Notes under the pieces: generated by a model
Told to the model about the DNA's origin: nothing
Seen by the model: the letters and a program-made list of their open reading frames with translations, nothing else
The model's database searches: none
Assembly (NCBI GenBank): GCA_946002055.1
Contig: CAMFYL010000002.1
Location: 78,014 to 142,013, forward strand
DNA length: 64,000 nt
Origin: an uncultured Roseburia sp.
Lineage (GTDB): Bacteria; Bacillota; Clostridia; Lachnospirales; Lachnospiraceae
Direction: 5' to 3'
Shown here: piece after piece, positions 36,613-47,365 of the stretch
Numbering within the stretch: the first letter of the stretch is position 1
How the letters are laid out: each line of letters opens with the position of its first letter
Program-made: the position numbers and the translations under genes

Positions 36613-37014
36613 ATGAAAGTATCAACAAAAGGCAGATATGCCATTCGATTTTTGCTGGATTTAGCCCGGAATAGTCAGGGAAAGCCGGTGCGTATTAAGG
36701 ATGTGGCTTCCAGACAAGAGATTTCTGATAAGTATTTGGAACAGGTGGTGTCGGTGCTTCAGAAGGCGGGGTTTGTAAATAGTGTCCGGGGCCCTCAGGG
36801 GGGATATACCTTGTCCCGACAGCCACAGGAATATACCATTGGTGATATTCTTCGCCTTACAGAGGGAAATATGGCACCGGTGGCATGTTTGGCTGAAGAG
36901 GACAATGTTTGCCAGCGGGCAGGGCAGTGTAGCACATTGCCACTATGGAAAAAACTGGATGATGCAATCCGAGGTGTGATTGACACCACTACATTGGCAG
37001 ATTTGATTGAGTGA
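36613..37014 (+). CDS. Rrf2-family transcriptional regulator, possibly Fe-S
   Basis: MKVSTKGRYAIRFLLDLA...SDKYLEQVVSVLQKAGFVNSVRGPQGGY; three clustered Cys (CLAEEDNVCQRAGQC). Confidence 0.92.
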   Translation: MKVSTKGRYAIRFLLDLARNSQGKPVRIKDVASRQEISDKYLEQVVSVLQKAGFVNSVRGPQGGYTLSRQPQEYTIGDILRLTEGNMAPVACLAEEDNVCQRAGQCSTLPLWKKLDDAIRGVIDTTTLADLIE

Positions 37015-37027
37015 GGAGGAGAGGATC

Positions 37028-37210
37028 ATGAATCAGGCACAGGAAGAGTATTTAGAGCGTTTCTGTGAGCACAAAAGCATTACCAGAGAAGAGGCTATGG
37101 AGTATGCAGTTGTGAAGGGTGTGATGCAACAGCTGGAGAATTATAGACCTCCTGTAAGAGAAAAGCAGGGGGGCGATGGCCTGGATCGATTGAGTTGTAA
37201 TTGCTCATAA
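37028..37210 (+). CDS. Small conserved-looking hypothetical protein (60 aa)
   Basis: MNQAQEEYLERFCEHKSITREEAMEYAVVKGVMQQL...; AGGAGAGGAT RBS. Confidence 0.6.
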   Translation: MNQAQEEYLERFCEHKSITREEAMEYAVVKGVMQQLENYRPPVREKQGGDGLDRLSCNCS

Positions 37211-37360
37211 AGAATGCAAAATGTTAAATGGGCAACATATTGTGGTATATTTATTTTTAGATTGTGATTTTCCACATTATGTTGTAGAATATATGTAAGT
37301 GTTTTCGTGGGACCGACAGATAATATAGAGCGATATACAAAGGAATCGGGGGAAGATAGT

Positions 37361-38830
37361 ATGACATTACAAAAGAAGCAGATGGGAGAACGCAATCAGA
37401 TAGGTATGATGATTGGTATGATGATTACAATCGCTATGATTGCTTTGGAAATTACGTCAGTTATTATGAAGGGCGTTTCCATTGGCAGAATCATCACACT
37501 TGTAGTTGGTGTGGAAACTGTATTTATGTTGCTGTTCGGATTTAAGAAGAAGAGATATGAGGATAATTATCATCATATTTGTATTTACCCTGTATTTTTA
37601 CTCTTTTTATTTATGTTGTTTACAGGAGATAATTTCTTTTATTTTGTTATCATCTTTCCGATTGCTGTTCTGGTTATGATGTTCCAGAAGGTGAAGATAG
37701 TTAAGCTGGGAGCTGTTATGGCTGTGGCAAGTGCTATTGCTTATGATGTTTACCATGCGGCGTTTATTGCTACAGAGAATTGCCTTCCGGATTACATTAT
37801 TCAGGTGGCTGCAGTGGCTGTGGCTGCCACGGCAGAGATTTTGATTTCAGCACAACAGCAGAGACATCAGGAAGAGACCATTGGACAGATTGAGAAGGAT
37901 GCTGCCAAACAGGCGAATGTGGCTAAGGAGATTGTGGAGCATGCCAATGATTTGGCAGAACAGTTTACACTGGCTACAGAAGTATCGGATAGATTAAATG
38001 AGTGTATGGCTGACAATCATGATTCTGCAAATGGTATTGCAGAGAGCACGAAACTGACCGCTGAGGCAGTGGAACAGCAGACTATGCATACTGTTGAGAT
38101 TCAGAATATTTTGCAGGAAGTAGACGAGCAGACCAAGGAGATGAGCCAGCTTTCAGACTCCACTCGTGTAGCAGTGGAAGAGGGTGTGAAACTTATCAAT
38201 CAGTTGGAGGAGCAGGCTAAGGAGGTTGCCAGAATCAACCAGCAGACAGAGGAGTCTACCAATAATCTGAACAATCGTATTCACGACGTGGATGCTATTA
38301 CAGATACGATTCTTGGTATTTCCTCACAGACCAATTTGTTGGCGTTGAATGCTTCGATTGAGGCAGCTAGAGCTGGTGAAGCTGGTAAGGGATTTGCCGT
38401 GGTTGCTGATGAGATTCGTCAGTTGGCGGAAGAGACAAGACAAGCGACCGAACAGATTGGTGCTATTATTACAAAGCTTACCGATGAAGCAGAGATTGCA
38501 ATTCATAGTATGGAGAAGTCAACAGAATGTATTGTTCGCCAAAACGAGATGATCAATTCTACTGGTGAGAAACTTGGGGATATCCAGAATAACACCCATT
38601 CCCTTACAGGGGGCGTGGCAAGGGTGGCAGAATCTGTTGCAGATGTATTGGATGCCAATGCACGGATTACAGACAGTATTGCAAATCTTTCAGCCACATC
38701 TGAGGAGGTGGCTGCATCTTCTGAAACCGCTCTTGCATTAAGTGAAAGCAGTATGCATGCTATGGAAGAGATGAATGGTTATTTGACCAAGATTTCTGAG
38801 GTTGCAGAGGCTATGAGAAGTATGTCATAA
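37361..38830 (+). CDS. Methyl-accepting chemotaxis protein with multi-TM sensor domain
   Basis: Signalling hairpin [47 protein letters not shown]; several hydrophobic segments N-terminally. Confidence 0.9.
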   Translation: MTLQKKQMGERNQIGMMIGMMITIAMIALEITSVIMKGVSIGRIITLVVGVETVFMLLFGFKKKRYEDNYHHICIYPVFLLFLFMLFTGDNFFYFVIIFPIAVLVMMFQKVKIVKLGAVMAVASAIAYDVYHAAFIATENCLPDYIIQVAAVAVAATAEILISAQQQRHQEETIGQIEKDAAKQANVAKEIVEHANDLAEQFTLATEVSDRLNECMADNHDSANGIAESTKLTAEAVEQQTMHTVEIQNILQEVDEQTKEMSQLSDSTRVAVEEGVKLINQLEEQAKEVARINQQTEESTNNLNNRIHDVDAITDTILGISSQTNLLALNASIEAARAGEAGKGFAVVADEIRQLAEETRQATEQIGAIITKLTDEAEIAIHSMEKSTECIVRQNEMINSTGEKLGDIQNNTHSLTGGVARVAESVADVLDANARITDSIANLSATSEEVAASSETALALSESSMHAMEEMNGYLTKISEVAEAMRSMS

Positions 38831-38853
38831 ATGTATGATGATTTTGAAATGTT

Positions 38854-38887
38854 AGACCCTTGTCTTTTTATGGCAAGGGTCTTTTTT
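38854..38887 (+). terminator. Rho-independent terminator
   Basis: AGACCCTTG tctttttatgg CAAGGGTCT TTTTT. Confidence 0.85.
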
Positions 38888-38903
38888 AAAACGCCTCTAT
38901 GTT

Positions 38904-38940
38904 CCGCTACCAGCGTCCGGGTAGCGAAAGCGTGCCCGGC
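38904..38940. repeat. Truncated member of the foldback family, copy C
   Basis: CCGCTACCAGCGTCCGGGTAGCGAAAGCGTGCCCGGC matches the 3' half of copies A and B; no left arm visible. Confidence 0.75.
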
Positions 38941-39114
38941 AGTGTGATGTATATCCCTATATCCTGGTATTAATCCACAAATGTGGCAATAATGCGTTAA
39001 TGCCCATAAAAGAAGGCTTTTTTTTTGCTTTTTTATGCAATGTTTTGGTTGAAAAGAGTCTGGGAATACTTTATTATAGTAAAGTGTAAAGTTGAATGGG
39101 AAGGAAGTATAGTT

Positions 39115-40215
39115 ATGGATTACAAGGTGGGAGTAATTTATGGTGATGGTATTGGTCCAGAAGTAGTGAGAGAAGCCCAGAAGGTTTTGGATAAGGTTTG
39201 TGCTACCTTTGGTCATACATTTACCTATGATGAGATTTTGATGGGAGGCTGTTCCATTGATGCAACGGGAGTGCCATTGACTGATGAGGCCATTGCACAG
39301 GCAAAGGCAAGCGATGCTGTTTTGATGGGATCCATTGGTGGAAATACAGCAACATCTCCTTGGTATAAGTTGGCTCCGGAACTTCGTCCAGAGGCTGGTC
39401 TTTTGAAGCTTCGTAAGGAGTTGAATTTGTTTGCAAATCTTCGTCCGGCATATTTGTATCAGGAGTTGAAGGGAGCATGTCCGCTTCGGGATGATATTAT
39501 CGGAGATGGCTTTGATATGATGATTATGCGTGAGCTTACAGGGGGGCTCTATTTTGGAGAGCGAAGCACCACAGAGATTGACGGTGTGATGACAGCCTGT
39601 GACTCCCTTACATATAATGAGAATGAGATTCGCCGTATTGCAAAGCGAGGCTTTGATATTGCCATGAAGCGTCGCAAGAAGGTGACAAGCGTGGATAAGG
39701 CTAACGTTCTTGACTCCTCCCGCCTTTGGAGAAAGGTGGTTGAGGAAGTTGCCAAGGATTATCCGGAAGTGACCTACGAGCATATGCTTGTTGACAACTG
39801 TGCAATGCAGCTTGTAAAGGATCCAAAGCAGTTCGACGTTATTTTAACCGAGAATATGTTTGGTGATATCTTATCTGACGAGGCTAGTATGGTAACAGGG
39901 TCCATCGGCATGTTGTCTTCCGCTAGTTTGAATGAAACTAAGTTTGGCTTGTATGAGCCAAGTGGCGGTTCTGCTCCGGATATTGCAGGAAAGGGCATTG
40001 CCAATCCAATTGCCACCATCTTAAGTGCAGCTATGATGCTTCGCTACAGCTTTGATCTTGACAAAGAAGCTGACGCTGTAGAAGCAGCTGTAAAGAAAGC
40101 ATTAGCGGATGGTTATCGCACCATTGACATTATGCCACGGGAAGGCGATGACTTAGACGGAATTACTCAGGTTGGAACGGAAAAGATGGGGGACATTATT
40201 TGTTCGTATATTTAG
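39115..40215 (+). CDS. leuB: 3-isopropylmalate dehydrogenase
   Basis: VIYGDGIGPEVVREAQKVL, LYFGERST, DNCAMQLVKDPKQFDVILTENMFGDILSDEASM. Start at 39115 rather than 39025. Confidence 0.94.
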   Translation: MDYKVGVIYGDGIGPEVVREAQKVLDKVCATFGHTFTYDEILMGGCSIDATGVPLTDEAIAQAKASDAVLMGSIGGNTATSPWYKLAPELRPEAGLLKLRKELNLFANLRPAYLYQELKGACPLRDDIIGDGFDMMIMRELTGGLYFGERSTTEIDGVMTACDSLTYNENEIRRIAKRGFDIAMKRRKKVTSVDKANVLDSSRLWRKVVEEVAKDYPEVTYEHMLVDNCAMQLVKDPKQFDVILTENMFGDILSDEASMVTGSIGMLSSASLNETKFGLYEPSGGSAPDIAGKGIANPIATILSAAMMLRYSFDLDKEADAVEAAVKKALADGYRTIDIMPREGDDLDGITQVGTEKMGDIICSYI

Positions 40216-40308
40216 TAGGTTAGATGAGAAGTTACCTGATGATAAACTACTGAGTAGTGAATTGCCTGCTATCTGGTAGATGACATATTAATTACACAAT
40301 ACAACGCA

Positions 40309-40444
40309 GCGGGGGAGAGGTCCATATTATGATGACTGACCTTAGAAAAACGTCCTCACTTAATGAGCATTGCGAATTTAGTGAGGCTACGTTTTTCTCA
40401 GAGCGAGAGCGTGTCAGGAATCAAGATATGGACCTCTCCCTCGC
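40309..40444. repeat. Diverged foldback element, copy D, between leuB and ilvD
   Basis: Outer arms GGGAGAGGTCCATAT / ATATGGACCTCTCCC; inner arms AGAAAAACGTCCTCACT / AGTGAGGCTACGTTTTTCT; 3' motif GAGCGAGAGCGTGTCAGG. Confidence 0.7.
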
Positions 40445-40459
40445 GGAAAAGAGGGAAAA

Positions 40460-42127
40460 ATGAGAAGTGATAATGTAAAGAGTGGTATGCAACAGGCACC
40501 ACACAGAAGTTTGTTTAACGCTTTGGGATTTACCGAAGAAGAGATGAAAAAGCCTATGGTTGGTATCGTTAGTTCCTACAACGAGATTGTACCAGGCCAT
40601 ATGAATCTGGATAAAATTGTGAATGCAGTTAAAATGGGAGTTGCTGAAGCTGGGGGTGTGCCAGTGGTATTTCCAGCCATTGCTGTCTGTGATGGTATCG
40701 CCATGGGACACACTGGAATGAAGTATTCTCTGGTGACAAGAGATTTGATTGCAGATTCTACCGAGTGTATGGCACTTGCACATCAGTTTGACGCTCTTGT
40801 GATGGTTCCTAACTGTGACAAGAATGTACCTGGTCTTTTAATGGCTGCAGCCCGTGTCAATGTACCAACCGTATTTGTATCCGGTGGACCAATGCTTGCC
40901 GGAAAAGTTAAAGGACAGAAGAGATCACTTTCTTCCATGTTTGAGGCTGTTGGTTCTTATGAGGCCGGAACAATGACAGCAGAGGATGTAAGAGAGTATG
41001 AGGAAAAGGTATGTCCTACTTGTGGCTCTTGCTCAGGTATGTATACTGCAAACTCTATGAACTGCTTAACTGAGGCACTTGGTATGGGACTTGGCGGAAA
41101 TGGAACAATCCCAGCAGTTTATTCTGACCGTATTCGTCTTGCTAAGCATGCGGGTATGGCCGTTATGGAGATGTATCGCAAAGACATTCGCCCAAGAGAT
41201 ATTATGACAAAGGAAGCCATCATCAATGCCCTTACGGTTGATATGGCGTTGGGATGCTCCACAAACTCTATGCTTCATTTGCCGGCAATTGCACATGAAG
41301 TTGGATTTGACTTTGATATTTCATATGCTAATCCAATTAGTGAGAAAACACCAAACCTTTGCCATTTGGCACCGGCAGGTCCTACCTATATGGAGGACTT
41401 GAACGAAGCCGGCGGTGTATACGCAGTAATGAAAGAATTAGCAGACATCGGTTTGCTTCATCTTGATTGTATGACAGTAACAGGTAAGACAGTTGGAGAG
41501 AATATTGCAAATGCAGTGAATAAGAATCCGGAAGTCATTCGCCCAGTTGACAATCCATATTCTAAGACAGGTGGTCTTGCTGTATTGAAGGGTAACATCG
41601 CTCCGGACGGTGGTGTTGTTAAACGCTCTGCCGTTGTAGATGAGATGCTTGTTCACTCTGGCCCGGCTCGCGTCTTTGACTGCGAGGAAGATGCCATTGC
41701 AGCCATTAAGGGAGGCAAGATTGTTGACGGTGATGTTGTTGTTATTCGTTACGAGGGACCTAAGGGTGGTCCTGGTATGAGAGAGATGTTAAATCCTACA
41801 TCTGCTATCGCAGGTATGGGACTTGGCTCAACCGTTGCTCTTATTACAGACGGACGTTTCTCTGGAGCCTCCAGAGGAGCTTCTATTGGTCATGTTTCAC
41901 CTGAGGCTGCAGTAGGTGGCCCAATTGCTTTGGTGGAAGAGGGAGATATCATTTCCATTAACATTCCGGAAATGACCATCAATATGGAAGTTTCTGAGGA
42001 AGAGTTAGAAAGACGTAGAGCGACTTGGCAGCCTAGAGAGCCAAAGATAAAAGAAGGTTACTTAAGAAGATATGCAGCACAGGTTACATCAGGTAATATG
42101 GGTGCAATCTTAAAGCAGCCTGAGTAG
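40460..42127 (+). CDS. ilvD: Dihydroxy-acid dehydratase
   Basis: [58 protein letters not shown]. Confidence 0.97.
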   Translation: MRSDNVKSGMQQAPHRSLFNALGFTEEEMKKPMVGIVSSYNEIVPGHMNLDKIVNAVKMGVAEAGGVPVVFPAIAVCDGIAMGHTGMKYSLVTRDLIADSTECMALAHQFDALVMVPNCDKNVPGLLMAAARVNVPTVFVSGGPMLAGKVKGQKRSLSSMFEAVGSYEAGTMTAEDVREYEEKVCPTCGSCSGMYTANSMNCLTEALGMGLGGNGTIPAVYSDRIRLAKHAGMAVMEMYRKDIRPRDIMTKEAIINALTVDMALGCSTNSMLHLPAIAHEVGFDFDISYANPISEKTPNLCHLAPAGPTYMEDLNEAGGVYAVMKELADIGLLHLDCMTVTGKTVGENIANAVNKNPEVIRPVDNPYSKTGGLAVLKGNIAPDGGVVKRSAVVDEMLVHSGPARVFDCEEDAIAAIKGGKIVDGDVVVIRYEGPKGGPGMREMLNPTSAIAGMGLGSTVALITDGRFSGASRGASIGHVSPEAAVGGPIALVEEGDIISINIPEMTINMEVSEEELERRRATWQPREPKIKEGYLRRYAAQVTSGNMGAILKQPE

Positions 42128-42139
42128 GGGGATAAATAA

Positions 42140-43825
42140 ATGCAGTTAACAGGAGCACAAATTGTAATCCAGTGCTTAAAGGAACAAAAGGTAGATACCG
42201 TTTTCGGTTATCCGGGCGGTTCGATTTTAAATGTATATGATGAGTTATATAAGCATAGGGATGAGATTCATCACGTGTTGACTTCCCACGAGCAGGGAGC
42301 CAGCCACGCAGCAGATGGCTATGCCAGAAGTACAGGAAAAGTTGGTGTATGTTTTGCCACCAGTGGTCCTGGAGCCACCAACTTGGTCACAGGTATTGCC
42401 ACCGCCTATATGGACTCTGTTCCAATGGTAGCAATCACCTGTAATGTTACCGTTCCACTTTTGGGAAAAGACAGTTTTCAGGAAGTAGATATTGCCGGTG
42501 TGACAATGCCGGTAACGAAGCATAACTTCATTGTAAAAGATGTGACAAAGCTTGCTGATACCATTCGTCGAGCATTTACCATTGCAAAGACAGGAAGACC
42601 TGGTCCAGTCCTTGTGGATATTCCCAAGGATGTAACAGCGGCTAAGACAGAGTACACATTCTGTGAGGCAGCTGAAGTGGCACCGGTGACCAAGAATATT
42701 ACAGAAAAGTCTTTGGAAATGGCAGCAGAGTTGATTCGCAAGTCCAAGAAGCCATATATCTTTGTAGGTGGTGGCGCTGTTATCAGTGAAGCAGGTGAGG
42801 AACTGAAGAAGTTTGTAGAACTTGTGGATGCACCGGTTTGTGATTCCTTGATGGGTAAGGGAGCCATCGATGGTAATTCGGATAGATATACAGGTATGCT
42901 TGGTATGCACGGAACGAAGACATCCAACCTAGGTGTCAGCGAGTGTGATTTGCTTATCGCTATCGGAACCAGATTCAGTGATCGTGTTCTTGGAAATCCT
43001 AAGAAATTTGCAAAGCAGGCTAAGGTGCTTCAGTTTGATGTGGATCCGGCAGAAATTAATAAGAATGTTGTCGTAACATCCAGTGTTATCGGAGATGTGA
43101 AAGAAATCCTAAAGCGTCTTAATCCAATGCTTCCCCAGAAGGATAATGGAGAATGGATGGCTCACATAGAAGAAATGAAACAGAAATATCCGGCAACATA
43201 TTGTCAGGAAGGCTTGTCTGGCCCATTTGTTATTGAAGAAATTTATCGCCAGACAAAGGGGGATGCCATTATCGCAACTGAGGTGGGACAGCATCAGATG
43301 TGGGCAGCACAGTACTATAAGTACAACAGACCACATCAGCTTTTGACCTCCGGTGGATTGGGAACCATGGGATATGGCCTGGGAGCTGCCATTGGAGCAC
43401 AGGTTGCAAATCCGGATAAGCAGGTAGTTAACATTGCAGGAGATGGCTGTTTCCGTATGAATATGAATGAGGTGGCAACAGCAGTGAGAGAGCAGGTGCC
43501 AATGATTGAGGTGGTAATTAACAACCATGTGCTGGGTATGGTTCGTCAGTGGCAAACCTTGTTCTATGAAAAGAGATATTCTTCCACGATCTTGAACGAT
43601 GGTGTTGATTTTGTAAAATTAGCAGAAGCCATGGGGGCAAAGGGCCTTCGTGCCACAACCCAGGAAGAATTTAAGGAGGCATTCAAGGAGGCCTTAGAGA
43701 GTAAGGTTCCGGTAGTTCTTGATTGTGTCATCGATTGTGATGACAAGGTGTGGCCAATGGTTGCACCGGGAACACCAATCAATGAGTGCTTTGATGAAAA
43801 AGATTTAAAGGAGAGGAACAAGTAA
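42140..43825 (+). CDS. ilvB: Acetolactate synthase large subunit
   Basis: [52 protein letters not shown]. Confidence 0.96.
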   Translation: MQLTGAQIVIQCLKEQKVDTVFGYPGGSILNVYDELYKHRDEIHHVLTSHEQGASHAADGYARSTGKVGVCFATSGPGATNLVTGIATAYMDSVPMVAITCNVTVPLLGKDSFQEVDIAGVTMPVTKHNFIVKDVTKLADTIRRAFTIAKTGRPGPVLVDIPKDVTAAKTEYTFCEAAEVAPVTKNITEKSLEMAAELIRKSKKPYIFVGGGAVISEAGEELKKFVELVDAPVCDSLMGKGAIDGNSDRYTGMLGMHGTKTSNLGVSECDLLIAIGTRFSDRVLGNPKKFAKQAKVLQFDVDPAEINKNVVVTSSVIGDVKEILKRLNPMLPQKDNGEWMAHIEEMKQKYPATYCQEGLSGPFVIEEIYRQTKGDAIIATEVGQHQMWAAQYYKYNRPHQLLTSGGLGTMGYGLGAAIGAQVANPDKQVVNIAGDGCFRMNMNEVATAVREQVPMIEVVINNHVLGMVRQWQTLFYEKRYSSTILNDGVDFVKLAEAMGAKGLRATTQEEFKEAFKEALESKVPVVLDCVIDCDDKVWPMVAPGTPINECFDEKDLKERNK

Positions 43826-43826
43826 A

Positions 43827-44909
43827 ATGAGCAGAGTGTACAATTTTTCAGCGGGACCTGCAGTACTTCCGGAAGAAGTATTGCGCGAAGCAGCAGATGA
43901 GATGATGGATTACAGAGGATGTGGTATGTCGGTAATGGAGATGTCCCATCGCTCCAAGGTTTACGATAACATTATCAAAGAAGCTGAAGCTGATTTGAGG
44001 GAACTTATGAATATTCCTGACAACTATAAGGTGCTTTTCCTTCAGGGTGGAGCTTCACAGCAGTTCGCGGCAATTCCTATGAACTTAATGAAGAACCGCA
44101 AGGCAGGATACATTGTTACCGGTCAGTGGGCTAAGAAAGCTTATCAGGAAGCTAAGATGTACGGTGAGGCTGTTGAATTGGCATCCTCTGCTGACGAAAC
44201 GTTTTCTTACATTCCGGATTGTTCTGACCTTGATATTCCGGAGGATTTGGACTATGTATATATTTGCGAGAACAATACCATTTACGGAACAAAGTTCAAG
44301 GAACTTCCAAATACAAAGGGCAAGCTTTTGGTAGCAGATGTTTCTTCTTGCTTCTTATCAGAGCCTGTGGATGTAACTAAGTATGGTGTAATCTACGGTG
44401 GTGTACAGAAGAACATTGGACCAGCCGGTGTTGTGATTGTGATTATTCGTGAGGATTTGATTACCGATGATGTTCTCCCCGGAACACCAACCATGCTTAA
44501 ATATAAGACCCAGGCTGACGCAGATTCGCTTTACAACACACCTCCTTGCTATGGTATTTACATCTGCGGCAAGGTGTTTAAGTGGATTAAGAACATGGGC
44601 GGCCTTGAGGCTATGAAAAAGCACAACGAGGAAAAGGCCAAAATTCTTTATGATTTCCTTGATGAGAGCAAGTTGTTCAAGGGTACTGTTCGCAAGGAAG
44701 ACCGCTCTCTTATGAATGTGCCATTTGTCACAGGAGATGCTGACTTAGATGCAAAATTTGTGGCAGAAGCGAAGGCAGCAGGCTTCGAGAATTTGAAGGG
44801 ACATCGTTCTGTTGGTGGTATGCGTGCATCTATTTACAATGCTATGCCAAAGGAAGGTGTGGAAGCCTTGGTGGCATTTATGAAGAAATTCGAGGAAGAG
44901 AACGCATAG
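43827..44909 (+). CDS. serC: Phosphoserine aminotransferase
   Basis: VYNFSAGPAVLPEEVL, FLQGGASQQFAAIPMNL, YGGVQKNIGPAG. Confidence 0.96.
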   Translation: MSRVYNFSAGPAVLPEEVLREAADEMMDYRGCGMSVMEMSHRSKVYDNIIKEAEADLRELMNIPDNYKVLFLQGGASQQFAAIPMNLMKNRKAGYIVTGQWAKKAYQEAKMYGEAVELASSADETFSYIPDCSDLDIPEDLDYVYICENNTIYGTKFKELPNTKGKLLVADVSSCFLSEPVDVTKYGVIYGGVQKNIGPAGVVIVIIREDLITDDVLPGTPTMLKYKTQADADSLYNTPPCYGIYICGKVFKWIKNMGGLEAMKKHNEEKAKILYDFLDESKLFKGTVRKEDRSLMNVPFVTGDADLDAKFVAEAKAAGFENLKGHRSVGGMRASIYNAMPKEGVEALVAFMKKFEEENA

Positions 44910-44919
44910 GAGGAAAGAC

Positions 44920-46083
44920 ATGTTTTCATATCATTGCTTAAATCCAATCGCTGAGGTTGGTTTAGATTTATTTTCAACAGACTACAAGAAGGTAGACAAT
45001 CTGGAAAATGCAGAGGCAGTATTAGTGCGAAGCGCTTCTATGCATGATCTTGATCTGCCGGATAGTTTATTGGCAGTTGCCAGAGCCGGTGCCGGTGTCA
45101 ACAATATTCCATTGGATAAGTGTGCTGAGAAAGGTATTGTTGTATTTAACACACCAGGTGCCAACGCTAACGGTGTTAAGGAATTGGTATTTGCAGGAAT
45201 GCTTCTTGCGTCCAGAGATATCATCGGTGGTATCGACTGGGTAAAGGAGAATAAGGACGAAGAAGATATTGCTAAGATGGCTGAAAAGGCGAAAAAAGCC
45301 TTCGCTGGTACAGAGATTGCCGGTAAGAAGTTAGGTGTTATCGGACTGGGAGCTATCGGTGTTAACGTTGCAAACGCAGCAACACATTTGGGCATGGACG
45401 TATACGGATATGATCCATACATTTCTGTACAGGCAGCTTGGAATTTGAGTCGTTCCGTAAAGCATATCAATTCTTTGGAAGATATTTATAAAGAATGTGA
45501 TTTTATCACCATTCATGTTCCTTTGATGGATGCAACAAAAAAGATGATTAACAAGGAAGCAATTCAGTTGATGAAAAAAGATGTTATCCTCTTAAACTTC
45601 GCTAGAGATGCCCTTGTTGATGAGCAGGCTGTTTTAGATGGCATTGCAGCAGGAAAGATTCGCAAGTATGTATCTGATTTCGCTAACCCAACAACAGCTG
45701 GTCAGGAAGGTGTTATCTTGATTCCGCACTTGGGAGCATCTACTGCAGAGGCAGAAGATAACTGTGCTAAGATGGCGGTACAGGAGATTGCAGACTTTAT
45801 GGAAAATGGTAACATTTCTCACTCTGTGAATTATCCTGATTGTCAGGTGGGGGTATGTCGCACCGCAGGTCGTATTACTTTGATGCACAGAAATAACAAG
45901 GGTGTGATTGCTCAGTACACCACTATTTTAGGAGATGCTAATATTAACATTTCTGATATGTTTAACAAGACAAGGGGAGACTTCGCATACGCAGTTCTTG
46001 ATATCGATGCACCTGTAACGGATGAGGTTGTAGAAAGACTGAATGCTATTGAAGATGTCATTCGCGTACGCGTAGTAAAGTAG
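44920..46083 (+). CDS. serA: D-3-phosphoglycerate dehydrogenase with C-terminal ACT-like domain
   Basis: AGAGVNNIPLDKCAEKGIVVFNTPGANANGVKELV, GVIGLGAIGVNVAN, HLGASTAEAEDNCA. Confidence 0.94.
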   Translation: MFSYHCLNPIAEVGLDLFSTDYKKVDNLENAEAVLVRSASMHDLDLPDSLLAVARAGAGVNNIPLDKCAEKGIVVFNTPGANANGVKELVFAGMLLASRDIIGGIDWVKENKDEEDIAKMAEKAKKAFAGTEIAGKKLGVIGLGAIGVNVANAATHLGMDVYGYDPYISVQAAWNLSRSVKHINSLEDIYKECDFITIHVPLMDATKKMINKEAIQLMKKDVILLNFARDALVDEQAVLDGIAAGKIRKYVSDFANPTTAGQEGVILIPHLGASTAEAEDNCAKMAVQEIADFMENGNISHSVNYPDCQVGVCRTAGRITLMHRNNKGVIAQYTTILGDANINISDMFNKTRGDFAYAVLDIDAPVTDEVVERLNAIEDVIRVRVVK

Positions 46084-46092
46084 GAAAAGAAT

Positions 46093-47328
46093 ATGGCAAA
46101 GATTATACCATTTAAGGGAATAAGACCATCTAAGGAGAGAGCTGCAAATATTGCTGCTCTCCCTTATGACGTTTATAACAGAAAAGAAGCAAAGGAAATT
46201 GTAGCTAAAAATCCAGAGAGTTTTTTGGCTATTGACCGTGCTGAGACGAATTTTTCCGATGATGTAGATACCTATGATGAGGTGGTTTACCAAAAAGCAC
46301 ATGATCTCCTTTGGCAGTGGGTAGAGGAAGGCAGATTTGTTCGGGATGAGGAACCTTGTTATTATCTCTACGAATTAACAATGAATGGAAGAAGTCAGAC
46401 AGGTATCGTGGCTTGTGCTTCCATTGATGATTACGAGAATGAGGTTATCAAGAAACACGAAAATACCAGGGCAGAAAAGGAAGCAGATAGAATTCACCAT
46501 GTGGATTCCTGCAATGCCCAGACTGGTCCAATCTTTTTAGCCTATCGAAATCAGGAGAAAATTGATATACTAGTGGAGCAGATTAAGAGTAGAGATGCTC
46601 TCTATGACTTTACCTCTGATGATGGTATCCGCCATCGTGTATTTCTGGTGGATGATAGGACAGAGATTTCCATGATCGAAAATGCCTTTGGTGAAATGTC
46701 AGAGATTTATATTGCTGACGGTCATCACAGGGCAGCGTCTGCTGTTCGTGTAGGACAGAGAAGAAGAGAAGCGAATCCAGGCTATACTGGAGAGGAAGAG
46801 TTTAACTATTTCTTGTCGGTGCTTTTCCCGGATAACCAGCTGATGATTATGGACTACAACCGCGTGGTCAAAGATTTGAATGGCCTAAGTGAAGAGGAGT
46901 TACTGGGTGAAATTAAAGACAGATTTAATATTATCAAAACGGACAAGCATGCAATGAAGCCGGAGAAAAAGGGACAATTCTCTATGTATCTGGGAGAACA
47001 CTGGTATCTTTGTGAAATTCGCCCGGAAGATAAGAGCGAAGATCCTGTAGAGGGATTGGATGTGTCCTTACTTCAGAACTTGCTTCTGGATCCTGTACTT
47101 GGCATTAAGAATCCGAAGACGGATGATCGCATTGACTTTGTGGGAGGCATTCGCGGTTTATCTGAGCTGGAACGCAGATGTGCTACGGACTGTAAGGTTG
47201 CCTTTGCAATGTATCCAACGGATATTTCTGAATTATTTGCAGTGGCGGACGCGGGACTTTTGATGCCTCCAAAGTCCACATGGTTTGAACCAAAACTTCG
47301 TAGCGGATTATTTATTCATGAGATATAA
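46093..47328 (+). CDS. DUF1015-family protein
   Basis: IIPFKGIRPSKERAANIAALPYDVYNRKEAKEIVAKNPESFLAIDRAE; IADGHHRAASA. Confidence 0.88.
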   Translation: MAKIIPFKGIRPSKERAANIAALPYDVYNRKEAKEIVAKNPESFLAIDRAETNFSDDVDTYDEVVYQKAHDLLWQWVEEGRFVRDEEPCYYLYELTMNGRSQTGIVACASIDDYENEVIKKHENTRAEKEADRIHHVDSCNAQTGPIFLAYRNQEKIDILVEQIKSRDALYDFTSDDGIRHRVFLVDDRTEISMIENAFGEMSEIYIADGHHRAASAVRVGQRRREANPGYTGEEEFNYFLSVLFPDNQLMIMDYNRVVKDLNGLSEEELLGEIKDRFNIIKTDKHAMKPEKKGQFSMYLGEHWYLCEIRPEDKSEDPVEGLDVSLLQNLLLDPVLGIKNPKTDDRIDFVGGIRGLSELERRCATDCKVAFAMYPTDISELFAVADAGLLMPPKSTWFEPKLRSGLFIHEI

Positions 47329-47365
47329 TGGGACTATAACTGATACAAAGTGATAGGAGAGAGGT

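Noticed and set aside
38779-39783. 334-aa ORF on the - strand
   Set aside because: Completely antisense to the clear MCP 3' end and leuB. Low-complexity His/Cys/Ile-rich translation without recognisable domains; shadow ORF.
40216-40459. T-box riboswitch upstream of ilvD
   Set aside because: No recognisable T-box (AGGGTGGNACCGCG-like) motif and no terminator poly-T before ilvD. Better described as a foldback element.
42245-42910. 221-aa ORF on the - strand
   Set aside because: Antisense to ilvB; composition typical of a reverse-complement artefact.
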